Translations under genes and position numbers: made by a program
The notes under the pieces: model-generated
The model's input: the letters and a program-made list of their open reading frames with translations, nothing else
Database searches by the model: none
What the model was told of the DNA's origin: nothing
Shown here: positions 9,879 to 17,288 of the stretch, in pieces
Position numbering within the stretch: position 1 is the first letter of the stretch
Layout of the letters: each line of letters begins with the position of its first letter
Assembly: GCA_038237515.1 (NCBI GenBank)
Contig: JBBRYP010000016.1
Location: forward strand, 1-64,000
Source of the DNA: JBBQDZ01 sp038237515
Lineage (GTDB): Bacteria > Actinomycetota > Thermoleophilia > Gaiellales > Gaiellaceae
Direction: 5' to 3'
Length of the DNA: 64,000 bases

Positions 9879-9907
9879 AAGTTAGTCGGACGTCCGATAA
9901 AAGTCAA
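9879..9907 (-). promoter_or_regulatory. Sigma70-type promoter with palindromic operator in the spacer
   Basis: On the minus strand TTGACT (9907-9902) is followed after 17 bases by TAACTT (9884-9879), a good -35/-10 pair placed about 50 bases before the start of the binding-protein gene. The spacer contains the perfect palindrome TCGGACGTCCGA (9886-9897), extended imperfectly to TTAG...ATAA. A repressor bound there would block RNA polymerase. The TetR gene at the far end of the same operon is the natural candidate. Sequence pattern is clear; function is inferred. Confidence 0.7.
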
Positions 9908-10012
9908 GGCGACCCTGACCGTGGCCCAGGACGTACCGGGAGATGGGAATCGACGCCATCCATCAGGAAAAAGCTGGCCGGAATCAAACTCGAGCTCGTA
10001 CGGTTCGCGAAC

Positions 10013-10295
10013 TCACGCGGCGGCTTCGTATTCCCGGATGAGTCCGCCGAGGAGCTCGCGGCGACGCACGCCGGGCGTTGTTGTCGCCCGCTGGAGGGGG
10101 ATGGGCCCATTGGGCGGAAGAAGGTCGAGCGCGCGGTGGGGTCGATGCTCGTTGTAATGCCGGCGGTAGACGCGCAGCACATGCTCAAGATGTCGGCAAC
10201 CGAGGATGAGGCTCCGATCGAGACAGTCGGCGCGGACGCTCCGCACCGAGCGTTCTGCGTGGGCGTTCGCATTCGGGCGTGGGGTGCAGAAACTA
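10013..10295 (-). pseudogene. IS3-family transposase, C-terminal remnant (copy 1)
   Basis: The minus strand encodes only the last 85 or so residues of an IS3-type integrase-core transposase: PNANAHAERSVRSVRADCLD, with the catalytic Glu in HAER, then YRRHYNEHRPHRAL. The upstream catalytic Asp residues and the rest of the gene are missing. No inverted repeats could be seen. It lies directly behind the catabolic operon promoter, so insertion-sequence activity has shaped this junction. Confidence 0.75.
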
Positions 10296-10304
10296 GATCG
10301 TCAC

Positions 10305-10515
10305 GCGGCGACGATATCGTACTCGTGGATGAGGCTACCGAGCAGGTCGCGGCGGCTCACATGAAGATCGTGCGGCGCCGGCTCTGCTCGGACGGCTGAG
10401 GATGGCTCGCCTCGGGCGGACTCAGGTTGAGGGCCCGGTGCGGCCGCTGTCGTTGTAGTGACGGACGTAGACGCGGAGGACGTGTTCGAGCTGGCGACGG
10501 CCGAGCAGCTTCGTG
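10305..10515 (-). pseudogene. IS3-family transposase, C-terminal remnant (copy 2, frameshifted)
   Basis: A second, related transposase tail lies immediately upstream of copy 1. It reads KLLGRRQLEHVLRVYVRHYN in one frame, RPHRALNLSPPEA in another, and ends SRRDLLGSLIHEYDIVAA in a third, so it has at least two frame breaks. The ending matches that of copy 1 (RRRELLGGLIREYEAAA), showing the two are paralogous. It is clearly dead. Confidence 0.65.
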
Positions 10516-10760
10516 CTGGCGTCGCTGCTGATCGACGATCTGGGGCTCAAGCCGCGAGCGACCGCGAAGAAGGTCATCCTTGACGGGGACGACAACGCGC
10601 GGCTCCGGGACTGGCAGTTCGCTCACCTCCGCGTGTCGTGGTGTGCGCCCGGACTTCCCGGGGAGGTTGAGCAAGACGTACCTGACGAGGAGCGGCGCGC
10701 TGTCGTCGTCGACGGGTGTGTCCGATCTCTGTGTAAGCAGGGCCTGACTTGAGCCGGGTC

Positions 10761-10791
10761 GCCGGCCGAGCCGAGCGAGAGCTCGGCCGGC
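10761..10791. repeat. Perfect 11-bp hairpin inside the IS256 element
   Basis: GCCGGCCGAGC (10761-10771) and GCTCGGCCGGC (10781-10791) pair perfectly around a 9-base loop. It lies between the left terminal repeat and the transposase start. Such a stem could limit read-through transcription into the transposase; this role is a guess. Confidence 0.6.
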
Positions 10792-10816
10792 GGGCCGGCC
10801 GGAAAGGGAGGCCACC

Positions 10817-12066
10817 TTGCCAGACCAGATTCCAGAGGGGGCGATCCTCGGTGTGGGGATCGAGCCCGAGCCGCCGGAGCTTCCGGACGAGCTGATCGAC
10901 GAGTTGCTTGCCGGCGCGCGCACGCCGGAGGAGATCGCCGGCCCTGATGGGCTGTTGCAGCGGTTGACGAAGCGGCTGGTGGAGCGAGCGATGGACGCCG
11001 AGCTAGCCGAGCATCTCGGCTACGAGCGTGGCGAGGCGCCGCCGGGCGGGGCAGGCAACGCCCGCAACGGGGTGACGCCGAAGACGATCCATACGACGCA
11101 CGGCTCGGTGCGGGTCGAGCAGCCGCGCGACCGGCGAAGCTCGTTCGAGCCGCAGATCGTGCCGAAGCATCAGCGGCGCTTCCACGGCTTCGACGAGCGG
11201 ATCGTCGCCATGTACGGGCGCGGCATGTCGGTGCGTGACATCCAGGCGCACCTACGCGAGCTGTACGGGGTCGAGGTCGGCCACGACCTGATCTCGCGGG
11301 TGACCGACGCCGTCCTCGAGGATGTCCGCGAGTGGCAGGCGCGGCCGCTCGAGGACGTCTACCCGATCCTCTTCCTCGACGCCTGATCGTGAAGGTCAGA
11401 GACGGCGGCGCCGTCCGCAACAAGGCCTGCTACGTCGCGATCGGCGTCAACCTGGAGGGCGAGCGGGACGTCTTGGGGCTCTGGTTCCAGCAAGCCGAGG
11501 GCGCCAAGTTCTGGCTCGCCGTCTTGAACGAGCTGAAGCAGCGCGGCGTCCGGGACGTCTTGGTCTGCTGCGTCGACGGGCTGAAGGGCTTCCCGGAGGC
11601 GATCGAGGCCGTCTTCCCGCACGCCTGGGTGCAGACCTGCATCGTCCAGCTGATCCGCCAGAGCCTGCGCTTCGTCCCCGACAAGCACCGGCGGGCGGTC
11701 GCGAAGCAGCTGAAGCCGATCTACACCGCGCTCGACGCCGAGGCGCTCCAGGCCTTCGAGGCGAGCTGGGGCGAGCGCTACCCGATGATCGGCAAGACCT
11801 GGCGCGAGACCTGGGAGCAGGTCATCCCCTTCCTCGCCTTCCCCGCCGAGGTCCGCCGTGTCCTCTACACGACGAACACGATCGAGGCGCTCCACCGCCA
11901 GATCCGCAAGACGATCAAGACCCGGGGACACTTCCCGACCGAGGAGGCCGCCCGCAAACTGATCTACCTCTCGATCATCAACGCCCAAAAAAGCTGGCGA
12001 CAAACCTACAACTGGAGCTCAGCCCTGCTTTCATTCAAGATCCACTTCGGAGACCGACTGCCCTGA
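10817..12066 (+). pseudogene. IS256-family (mutator-type) transposase, frameshifted
   Basis: Frame one (from TTG 10817) gives residues 1-189 of a mutator-type transposase (PDGLLQRLTKRLVERAMDAE, ending YPILFLDA), which includes the first catalytic Asp. A TGA follows at 11384-11386. The adjacent frame from about 11387 continues IVKVRDGGAVRNKACYVAIG, includes the second Asp (VDGLKGFPEA) and the Glu (TTNTIEALHRQIRK), and ends at 12066. Homologues read FLDALIVKVRD without a break, so one C is missing at about 11383. Together the pieces cover the whole length of about 410 residues. This copy is either inactive or affected by a sequencing error. Confidence 0.88.
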
Positions 12067-12256
12067 TACACAGAAAATCGGACACCCTCCTGGTCGCAGA
12101 CATTCTCGCGAAAGAGTGGTAGCGACTCGCCAATCTGCTTCGGGACTGAGTGAATCACCACCGTTAGGTAGCGAGCGCGAGTCGCCGCCGGAGCCGGGGT
12201 TCCCCCGGCGGGAAGCACACAGACGGGGGACGAGGCACGGCGAGAAGAAGGGGGTC

Positions 12257-12283
12257 CACGGGGGAAACACGGTTTCCCCCGTG
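12257..12283 (-). terminator. Hairpin after tRNA-Ser
   Basis: CACGGGGGAAAC (12257-12268) and GTTTCCCCCGTG (12272-12283) form a perfect 12-bp stem with a 3-base loop. It begins five bases beyond the 3' end of the minus-strand tRNA-Ser gene. There is no clear T-run, so it would be a non-canonical terminator or a processing barrier. A closely similar stem lies at 23604-23629. Confidence 0.55.
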
Positions 12284-12288
12284 ATAAA

Positions 12289-12378
12289 CGGAGAGGGCGG
12301 GATTCGAACCCGCGACCCACCTTGCGGCAGGTACGCGATTTCCAGTCGCGCTCCTTAGGCCAACTCGGACACCTCTCC
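12289..12378 (-). tRNA. tRNA-Ser (anticodon GGA)
   Basis: The minus strand folds as a class II tRNA of 90 bases: acceptor GGAGAGG paired with CCTCTCC, discriminator G, D-arm, anticodon stem CGCGA/TCGCG around CTGGAAA (anticodon GGA), a long variable arm as expected for serine, and T-loop GGTTCGAATCC. CCA is not encoded. Confidence 0.96.
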
Positions 12379-12398
12379 GAGGAAGCCTCAGCGTAGCG

Positions 12399-12971
12399 CT
12401 ACGAGACCCTGATCTTGAGATCCATTCCGAGCGCCTTGTGCCCCGTGACCGAGCAGTACAGCTCGTACGTCCCCGGCCGTAGGGTTGCCTGGACCCTCGC
12501 CGTCTTGCCACCTGCGATCGTGGGAGTGGCAGCGTTGTTCACGTCCGGGCCGCTGATCGTCAGGTTGTGGACGTCCTTGCCGTTGTTGTGAAGGACGAAG
12601 ACGTAGCTGCCCCGGACGAGGGTCGGCGTGTCCAGCTTGATCTTGTAGTCGACCTCGTCGACCGTCACCGTGCGGGGCCTGCCGGCGCTCGTGGTCGTCG
12701 GGTCGGTCCCGGCCTGCCCGGTCCCCTCCCCACCCTTCGCGGCCGCTTCGTCGCCCGATTCCTTCGCGAGGAAGACGACCGCGAACATCATCCCGACGAA
12801 GAAGACGGCGGCCGCGGCGATGAACGGGCGCAGGCCGGTGCCCGGGAAGTTCGGCCAGCGCCGCGGCACGAAGAGGGCGGAAGCGACCGCGAAGAGGACG
12901 AAGGAGGCGGCGACGATCCCGAGCCCCGCCTTGTGGCCCGCGGAGAGCCCGGAGAAGAGGGCCGAGAGCAC
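12399..12971 (-). CDS. Membrane-anchored cupredoxin (plastocyanin-like) protein
   Basis: A 190-residue protein with two N-terminal membrane helices (about 15-35 and 48-69), an acidic/Gly/Thr-rich linker (70-100) and a C-terminal cupredoxin domain. Type 1 copper ligands are visible: H135 (KDVHNL), C173 and H178 (YCSVTGHKALGM) and M183. The domain is therefore probably outside the cell and redox-active, acting as a small electron carrier. It is convergent with nothing and divergent from the GspE gene (start 13045), 73 bases apart, and ends 20 bases before the tRNA-Ser gene. Partner oxidase not present in this window. Confidence 0.85.
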   Translation of the reverse strand: MLSALFSGLSAGHKAGLGIVAASFVLFAVASALFVPRRWPNFPGTGLRPFIAAAAVFFVGMMFAVVFLAKESGDEAAAKGGEGTGQAGTDPTTTSAGRPRTVTVDEVDYKIKLDTPTLVRGSYVFVLHNNGKDVHNLTISGPDVNNAATPTIAGGKTARVQATLRPGTYELYCSVTGHKALGMDLKIRVS

Positions 12972-13044
12972 GCGCGGACGCTACCAAGTCTCGCGGCCGC
13001 AGTCCGCCGGTCGATCGTCCGTCCCTCATCCGAGGGATCGTCGC

Positions 13045-14763
13045 TTGACGGGGGTACCTCCGCCGGCCGATGGAAAGCTCGTGGAGGCCGCACAGCTGCC
13101 CTGGATCCCGCTCGGAACGCTCCTGGTGCGTGCCGGGCTGCTGACGCCGCACCAGCTCGAGAACGCGCTCGCCGACAAGGAGGCGAGCGGTCGCCGCCTC
13201 GGCGAGATCGTCGTCGACCTCGGCTGGGTCACCCCCCGCGCGCTCGCGCGGGCGCTCGCGGAGCAGTACGGGCTCGAGTTCCTCGACCTCGCCGAGGTGG
13301 AGGTCGACGGGAGGATCGCGAGCCGCCTGCCAGAGACGCTGGCACGCCGTTACGAGGCGTTGCCCGTCAAAGCGCTCGGCGAGAAGCTCTTGCTCGTCGC
13401 CGTTTCCGATCCCACGAACGTCGTCGTCTCGGACGATCTGCGGCTCGCCCTCGGCGCGAACCTCCAGTTCGCCGTGGTCGCACGCCCCGACCTCGAGCGT
13501 GCCTTCAACCGCCACTACCGCACGGAGATCACCATCAGCGAGTCGGACGTCGAACTCTCGATCGTCCAGGACGAGGACCTCCAGAACCTCGAGGAGGCGG
13601 CGGGCGCGCCGACGATCAACCTCGTCAACTCGCTGCTGCACCGGGCGATCGAGGACGGCGCCTCCGACCTCCACTTCGAGCCGCAGGCGCGCGAGATGCT
13701 CGTCCGGGCCCGTGTCGACGGCGTCATGCGCTCGGTCGTCTCGATCCCCCGGCACATGCAGGCCTCCGTCGTCAGCCGGCTCAAGATCATGGGCGACCTC
13801 GACATCGCCGAGCGGCGCATGCCGCAGGACGGCCGCGTCTCGGTCGGCTTCGGCGGGCAGCCGATCGACATCCGGATGGCCGTGCTTCCCTCGACCCACG
13901 GCGAGCAGGTCGTGCTCCGGATCTTCCACCGAGGCCTCGAGCGCTTCTCCCTCGGAGACCTCGGCCTGACCGGCCGGACGAAGTCGGACCTCGACCACGC
14001 GCTGCGCCAGCCCTACGGGTTGATCATCTGCTCGGGCCCGACCGGCTCGGGGAAGACGACGACGCTCTACGGCGCGCTCGATGCGCTCAACACCGACGGC
14101 CGCGTCCTCCAGACGATCGAGGACCCCGTCGAGTACCAGATCCCCGGGATCGTGCAGGTCGAGGTGAACCAGAAATCGGGCCTCACCTTTGCCCGCGGGC
14201 TGCGGGCGCTGCTGCGCAGCGACCCCGACGTGCTGCTCGTCGGCGAGATCCGCGACGAGGAGACAGCCCGGATCGCCTCCACCGCGGCCATGACCGGCCA
14301 CCTCGTGCTGAGCTCGCTCCACGCCCACAGCGCCTCGAGCTCGATCGCGCGGCTGCGCGACCTAGGCGTCGAGCCCGGCCTCCTCGCGACCTCCCTCAAC
14401 TGCATCATCGGCCAGCGCCTCGTCCGGCGGTTGTGCAGGTCGTGCCGGCAGCCCTTCACGCCCTCCGCGGAGGAGCGGCAGGAGCTGGCGCTCGCAGCGT
14501 CCGGGGAGGAAGTCGTGCTCTACCGCGCGGGAGGCTGCCTCGAGTGCAGCGAAACGGGCTACGCGGGCCGGACTGCGCTCTACGAGACGATGCCCGTGGA
14601 GGGCAAGCTGCGGCGGCTGATCGACGCCTCGACCGAGGAGATCTTCGCGGCCGCCGTCGCCCAGGGCATGACCACCCTGCGCGCCGACGGGATCAGGCGC
14701 TGCCTCGACGGCACGACATCGATCGACGAGCTTCGCCGGGTTACCGGCGACCGGCTCGGCTAG
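13045..14763 (+). CDS. GspE/PilB-type secretion/pilus assembly ATPase
   Basis: A 572-residue traffic ATPase. An N-terminal MshEN-type domain (LVRAGLLTPHQLENALADKE, about residues 28-150) precedes the core with Walker A GPTGSGKTT, Asp box DPDVLLVGEIRDEETA, His box and a C-terminal zinc tetracysteine (CRSC...CLEC). TTG at 13045 is chosen over GTG 13081 because GAGGG lies 8 bases upstream. This ATPase powers type IV pilus extension or type II secretion, yet no pilin, PilC, PilM-N-O or PilT gene lies nearby, so it either works with genes elsewhere or is an orphan. Confidence 0.92.
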   Translation: MTGVPPPADGKLVEAAQLPWIPLGTLLVRAGLLTPHQLENALADKEASGRRLGEIVVDLGWVTPRALARALAEQYGLEFLDLAEVEVDGRIASRLPETLARRYEALPVKALGEKLLLVAVSDPTNVVVSDDLRLALGANLQFAVVARPDLERAFNRHYRTEITISESDVELSIVQDEDLQNLEEAAGAPTINLVNSLLHRAIEDGASDLHFEPQAREMLVRARVDGVMRSVVSIPRHMQASVVSRLKIMGDLDIAERRMPQDGRVSVGFGGQPIDIRMAVLPSTHGEQVVLRIFHRGLERFSLGDLGLTGRTKSDLDHALRQPYGLIICSGPTGSGKTTTLYGALDALNTDGRVLQTIEDPVEYQIPGIVQVEVNQKSGLTFARGLRALLRSDPDVLLVGEIRDEETARIASTAAMTGHLVLSSLHAHSASSSIARLRDLGVEPGLLATSLNCIIGQRLVRRLCRSCRQPFTPSAEERQELALAASGEEVVLYRAGGCLECSETGYAGRTALYETMPVEGKLRRLIDASTEEIFAAAVAQGMTTLRADGIRRCLDGTTSIDELRRVTGDRLG

Positions 14764-15187
14764 GCCTCGCGGCCCGCGAGCCTTCGTCGGCGAGTCGGCG
14801 CTCGAGCTCGAGCTCGCGCGCCTCGACCTCGGCTGTCCTCACGGCCAGCTCCCTCCCCAGGGCCTCGAGGCGTGCTCGCTCTTCCGCAAGCGCCTCCTCG
14901 TCCGAGCCCGAGGCCTGTCGGCGGGCACGCTCGGCGAGCGCGAGACGGAGCGTCGCCACACTGCGCCGGCTGCGGCGCAGCCGCCTGCGGCGCTGCTCGA
15001 GCCGCTCCGCCTCCCGATCGAGTGCGGCAGCCTGCTCGGCGAGCTCCGCCTCCATCCGGGCGACGTTCTGGGCCCGCTCGCGCAGCGCCTCCTTCAGATC
15101 GTCGAGCTCCGCGTAGGCCTCGGCCCAGACCTCCTCCCACGCGACCGGATCGTTCTCACGTCGCATGGGGCGCCACAGTCTCGGCAT
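14741..15187 (-). CDS. Coiled-coil protein of unknown function
   Basis: A 148-residue, highly charged protein that is almost all helix. From residue 24 to 135 it is Glu/Arg/Ala/Leu-rich with heptad-like spacing (DLKEALRERAQNVARMEAEL; LEQRRRRLRRSRRS), so a long coiled coil is expected. No signal or membrane segment. Its 3' end overlaps the convergent GspE gene by 23 bases and it sits 12 bases before the glycosyltransferase gene in the same direction as the polysaccharide locus. I do not recognise a family; it could be a structural or regulatory partner. Confidence 0.6.
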   Translation of the reverse strand: MPRLWRPMRRENDPVAWEEVWAEAYAELDDLKEALRERAQNVARMEAELAEQAAALDREAERLEQRRRRLRRSRRSVATLRLALAERARRQASGSDEEALAEERARLEALGRELAVRTAEVEARELELERRLADEGSRAARPSRAGRR

Positions 15188-15199
15188 GCAGGGATTTTG

Positions 15200-16084
15200 T
15201 CAGTCCGGAGCGGATCGGAAACGGCCAACGGGGGCGCGGCCCTTGCGGACGCCTCTGACGAGTGCCGCGCAGAGCGGCACGATGCGGGCGGGCTGGCCCC
15301 TCGCGAGCCGGTTCGCGGCGATCCCGGCCAACCGGAGGGAGGCGGCAGGCCAGGCCAGCCGGCCCCGGTGCTTGCCGAGGTAGACGCCGCCGGCCTCTGC
15401 CTGGAGGAGGTCGGCCCGCTCCGAGCGCTTCTCCGGACCGCCCCCGACGCTCGCCCCCACGGTGTGGACTACCCTCGCCGCAGGAGCAACGGCGAGGCGC
15501 CACCCTGCGGCGCGGGCGCGCCGGCACAGGTCGGCATCCTCGTAGTAGAAGAAGAACCGCTCGTCGAAGCCACCGAGCTCCTCGAGCAGGCCGCGGCGGA
15601 GCAGCATGCAAGCGCCGCTGACGTAGTCGAGAGGGCCAGGCCCGGCTGCGAGCCGCGCAACGCCGGTCCAGCCGATCGTCCCGCCGCCCCAGGTGTGGAT
15701 CCGGCCGCCGCGGCCGTAGATGACGCCTCCGACGACCCCGACGCGGGTGTCCCGCTCGGCCTCCGCGACGAGCGCCTGCGAGGTGCCGGGCTCCGCCTCG
15801 GCGTCGTTGTTCAACAGCCAGACGAATGCGGCGCCGGAGCGAAGGGCCTCTCGGATCCCGAGGTTCGCGCCGCCGGCGAAACCGAGGTTCCTCGGGGAGC
15901 GGACGATCTGCGCGTCCGGGAAGAGGAGCGAGAGCCTCTCCGGCGAGCCGTCGCTCGAACCGTTGTCCACCAGGACGACGGACTGCGGGGACTCGCTCGC
16001 GTGCAGCAACTCGAGGCAGCGCCTCGTGTCGTCGAAGCGGTTCCAGCCGACGACGACAGCGGCGACGGCGGCCTGGTCAGTCAA
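15200..16084 (-). CDS. Family 2 glycosyltransferase (rhamnosyltransferase-like)
   Basis: A 294-residue GT-A fold enzyme. It begins with AAVVVGWNRFDDTRRCLE, has the nucleotide-binding VDNGSSDGS, the DXD-like NNDAEAEP and the acceptor-site FDERFFFYYEDADLCRRARA, typical of dTDP-rhamnose transferases. A TTG at 16084 is taken as start: it overlaps the flippase stop by 8 bases and leaves the first beta strand intact. It lies last in the minus-strand polysaccharide operon and would add a sugar to the lipid-linked repeat in the cytoplasm. Confidence 0.88.
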   Translation of the reverse strand: MTDQAAVAAVVVGWNRFDDTRRCLELLHASESPQSVVLVDNGSSDGSPERLSLLFPDAQIVRSPRNLGFAGGANLGIREALRSGAAFVWLLNNDAEAEPGTSQALVAEAERDTRVGVVGGVIYGRGGRIHTWGGGTIGWTGVARLAAGPGPLDYVSGACMLLRRGLLEELGGFDERFFFYYEDADLCRRARAAGWRLAVAPAARVVHTVGASVGGGPEKRSERADLLQAEAGGVYLGKHRGRLAWPAASLRLAGIAANRLARGQPARIVPLCAALVRGVRKGRAPVGRFRSAPD

Positions 16085-17288
16085 TGCGCGCAGCGGGTCG
16101 CAGCGGCGACACAGTGGGAAGCCGCTGCACGACGAGCAGGAAGCCGACCGTGACGAGCGTCTCGCTCGCGAGCCGGAACGCGGCGAGCCAGCTGATCGAG
16201 TCGAGCGCGCCGCCGATGACGGCGCCCGTGAGGAGCACGGCGATCGCAACGCCCAACACGGGGATGCGGGCTGCCTGGCGGCCCCCCCGGACGATGTCGA
16301 CGCTCTGGACGTAGCCGAAGAAGCGGATGGGGATCAGCACCGCGAAGAGCGCGATCGGAACGGTGAGGTGGTGGATCGGCCGGTTCAGGACCCATTCGAG
16401 CAGCGGCTGCGCGGACACGAGGAAGACGACGCCGAGCGCGATCCCGATCAGCAAACCCGCGCTCCGCCAGCGCCGCAGCCAGCGCGCCTCGCCCTCGAGC
16501 CCGCCGAGGGAGTACATGGCCAGGGTCAGTCCCTCGGCCACGAGGAAGGTCGTGTACGCGGTCCGGACGAGCGCCCCGTAGACGGCGATCAGCGTGAAGC
16601 CCGACAGGAACCCGAGCGCGACGAGGTCGAGTTGCCCGTGGATCACGATCGCCGCGGTGGTCACGAGGAAGGCACCCTGACGGCGCACCACGCGCTCGAG
16701 GGGCGTCGGGTCGGCGGCGCGTCCGCGGAGAGCGGCGGCGCGGGCGAGGGTTCCGAGGCTCCGTGCGAGGGTGAGGGCCAGCAAGGCGGCCGCGGCAGGC
16801 GACACCACGAGGAAGAGCAGCGCGGTGCCGGCGAGGGTGACGGCCGCCTCGATCGTGCTGATCCAACCTTCGAGGCCGAGGGCGCCGGCAGCGTTGAGAG
16901 CGCCCGCGTAGCCGTAGGACAGGGCGAGCAGGAAGGGGAGCGGGAGCACGATCAGGAACACCGACTCGCGCGAGCCGATGCCCGCCGCGAGGAAAGCGCC
17001 GACGAGGGCGCTTCCCCCGAGGGCGGCGCCGATGCGGAGGCGCCTCGTTCCGCGGAGCGGCGGCCCGGCCACCCCGAAGTACTCGAGCGGGAGCGAGAGC
17101 GAGGTCATCGTCCCCATCTCCGCGAGCGTGCCGCAGAGGTAGGCCACGGCCGAGGCGAGGACGACACGGCCGACGTCGCCCGAGGTTCCCTGGCGGGCGA
17201 CGAGCAGCAGCACGACGAGTCGGACGATCGTCGGCGCGAGCCGCGACGCGAGTCCCCCGGCGAACGAGCCGGCGACGCGGCGGGTCAC
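16077..17288 (-). CDS. Polysaccharide flippase/biosynthesis membrane protein (Wzx-like)
   Basis: A 403-residue protein with about 10-12 hydrophobic segments and the loop pattern of MOP-superfamily lipid-linked oligosaccharide flippases (start VAGSFAGGLASRLAPTIVRL; middle RQGAFLVTTAAIVIHGQLDL). The GTG at 17288 overlaps the glycosyltransferase stop (GTGA). In this context it would move an undecaprenyl-linked unit across the membrane for the ligase/polymerase encoded two genes upstream. Confidence 0.8.
   Translation of the reverse strand: MTRRVAGSFAGGLASRLAPTIVRLVVLLLVARQGTSGDVGRVVLASAVAYLCGTLAEMGTMTSLSLPLEYFGVAGPPLRGTRRLRIGAALGGSALVGAFLAAGIGSRESVFLIVLPLPFLLALSYGYAGALNAAGALGLEGWISTIEAAVTLAGTALLFLVVSPAAAALLALTLARSLGTLARAAALRGRAADPTPLERVVRRQGAFLVTTAAIVIHGQLDLVALGFLSGFTLIAVYGALVRTAYTTFLVAEGLTLAMYSLGGLEGEARWLRRWRSAGLLIGIALGVVFLVSAQPLLEWVLNRPIHHLTVPIALFAVLIPIRFFGYVQSVDIVRGGRQAARIPVLGVAIAVLLTGAVIGGALDSISWLAAFRLASETLVTVGFLLVVQRLPTVSPLRPAARID

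Larger units (their letters stand above)
10714..12087 (+). mobile_element. IS256-family insertion sequence
   Basis: An element of about 1.37 kb bounded by imperfect inverted repeats: left end 10714-10740 (GGTGTGTCCGATCTCTGTGT) and right end 12063-12087, whose complement shares GGTGTCCGAT and TCTGTGTA. It holds one transposase gene with a frameshift. An 11-bp perfect hairpin lies at 10761-10791 just before the gene. I see no matching target-site duplication at the outer ends, so exact boundaries are approximate. The tRNA-Ser gene lies 200 bases to the right. Confidence 0.75.

Noticed and set aside
9791..10399. 202-codon plus-strand frame across the operon promoter
   Set aside because: Covers the promoter and the antisense of two IS3 remnants; not a gene.
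10513..10752. 79-codon plus-strand frame before the IS256 element
   Set aside because: Overlaps the left terminal repeat and looks like antisense of decayed insertion sequence; no family.
11384..11386. Programmed frameshift in the IS256 transposase
   Set aside because: No slippery heptamer at GACGCCTGATCG and IS256-family elements normally use a single frame; a one-base deletion explains it.
12388..14328. Long minus-strand open frame opposite the GspE gene
   Set aside because: Antisense shadow of a high-G+C gene; no domain, low-complexity Arg/Glu/Asp composition.
12567..15116. 849-codon plus-strand frame
   Set aside because: Different frame from the GspE gene, Arg/Pro/Ala-rich translation typical of an off-frame reading.
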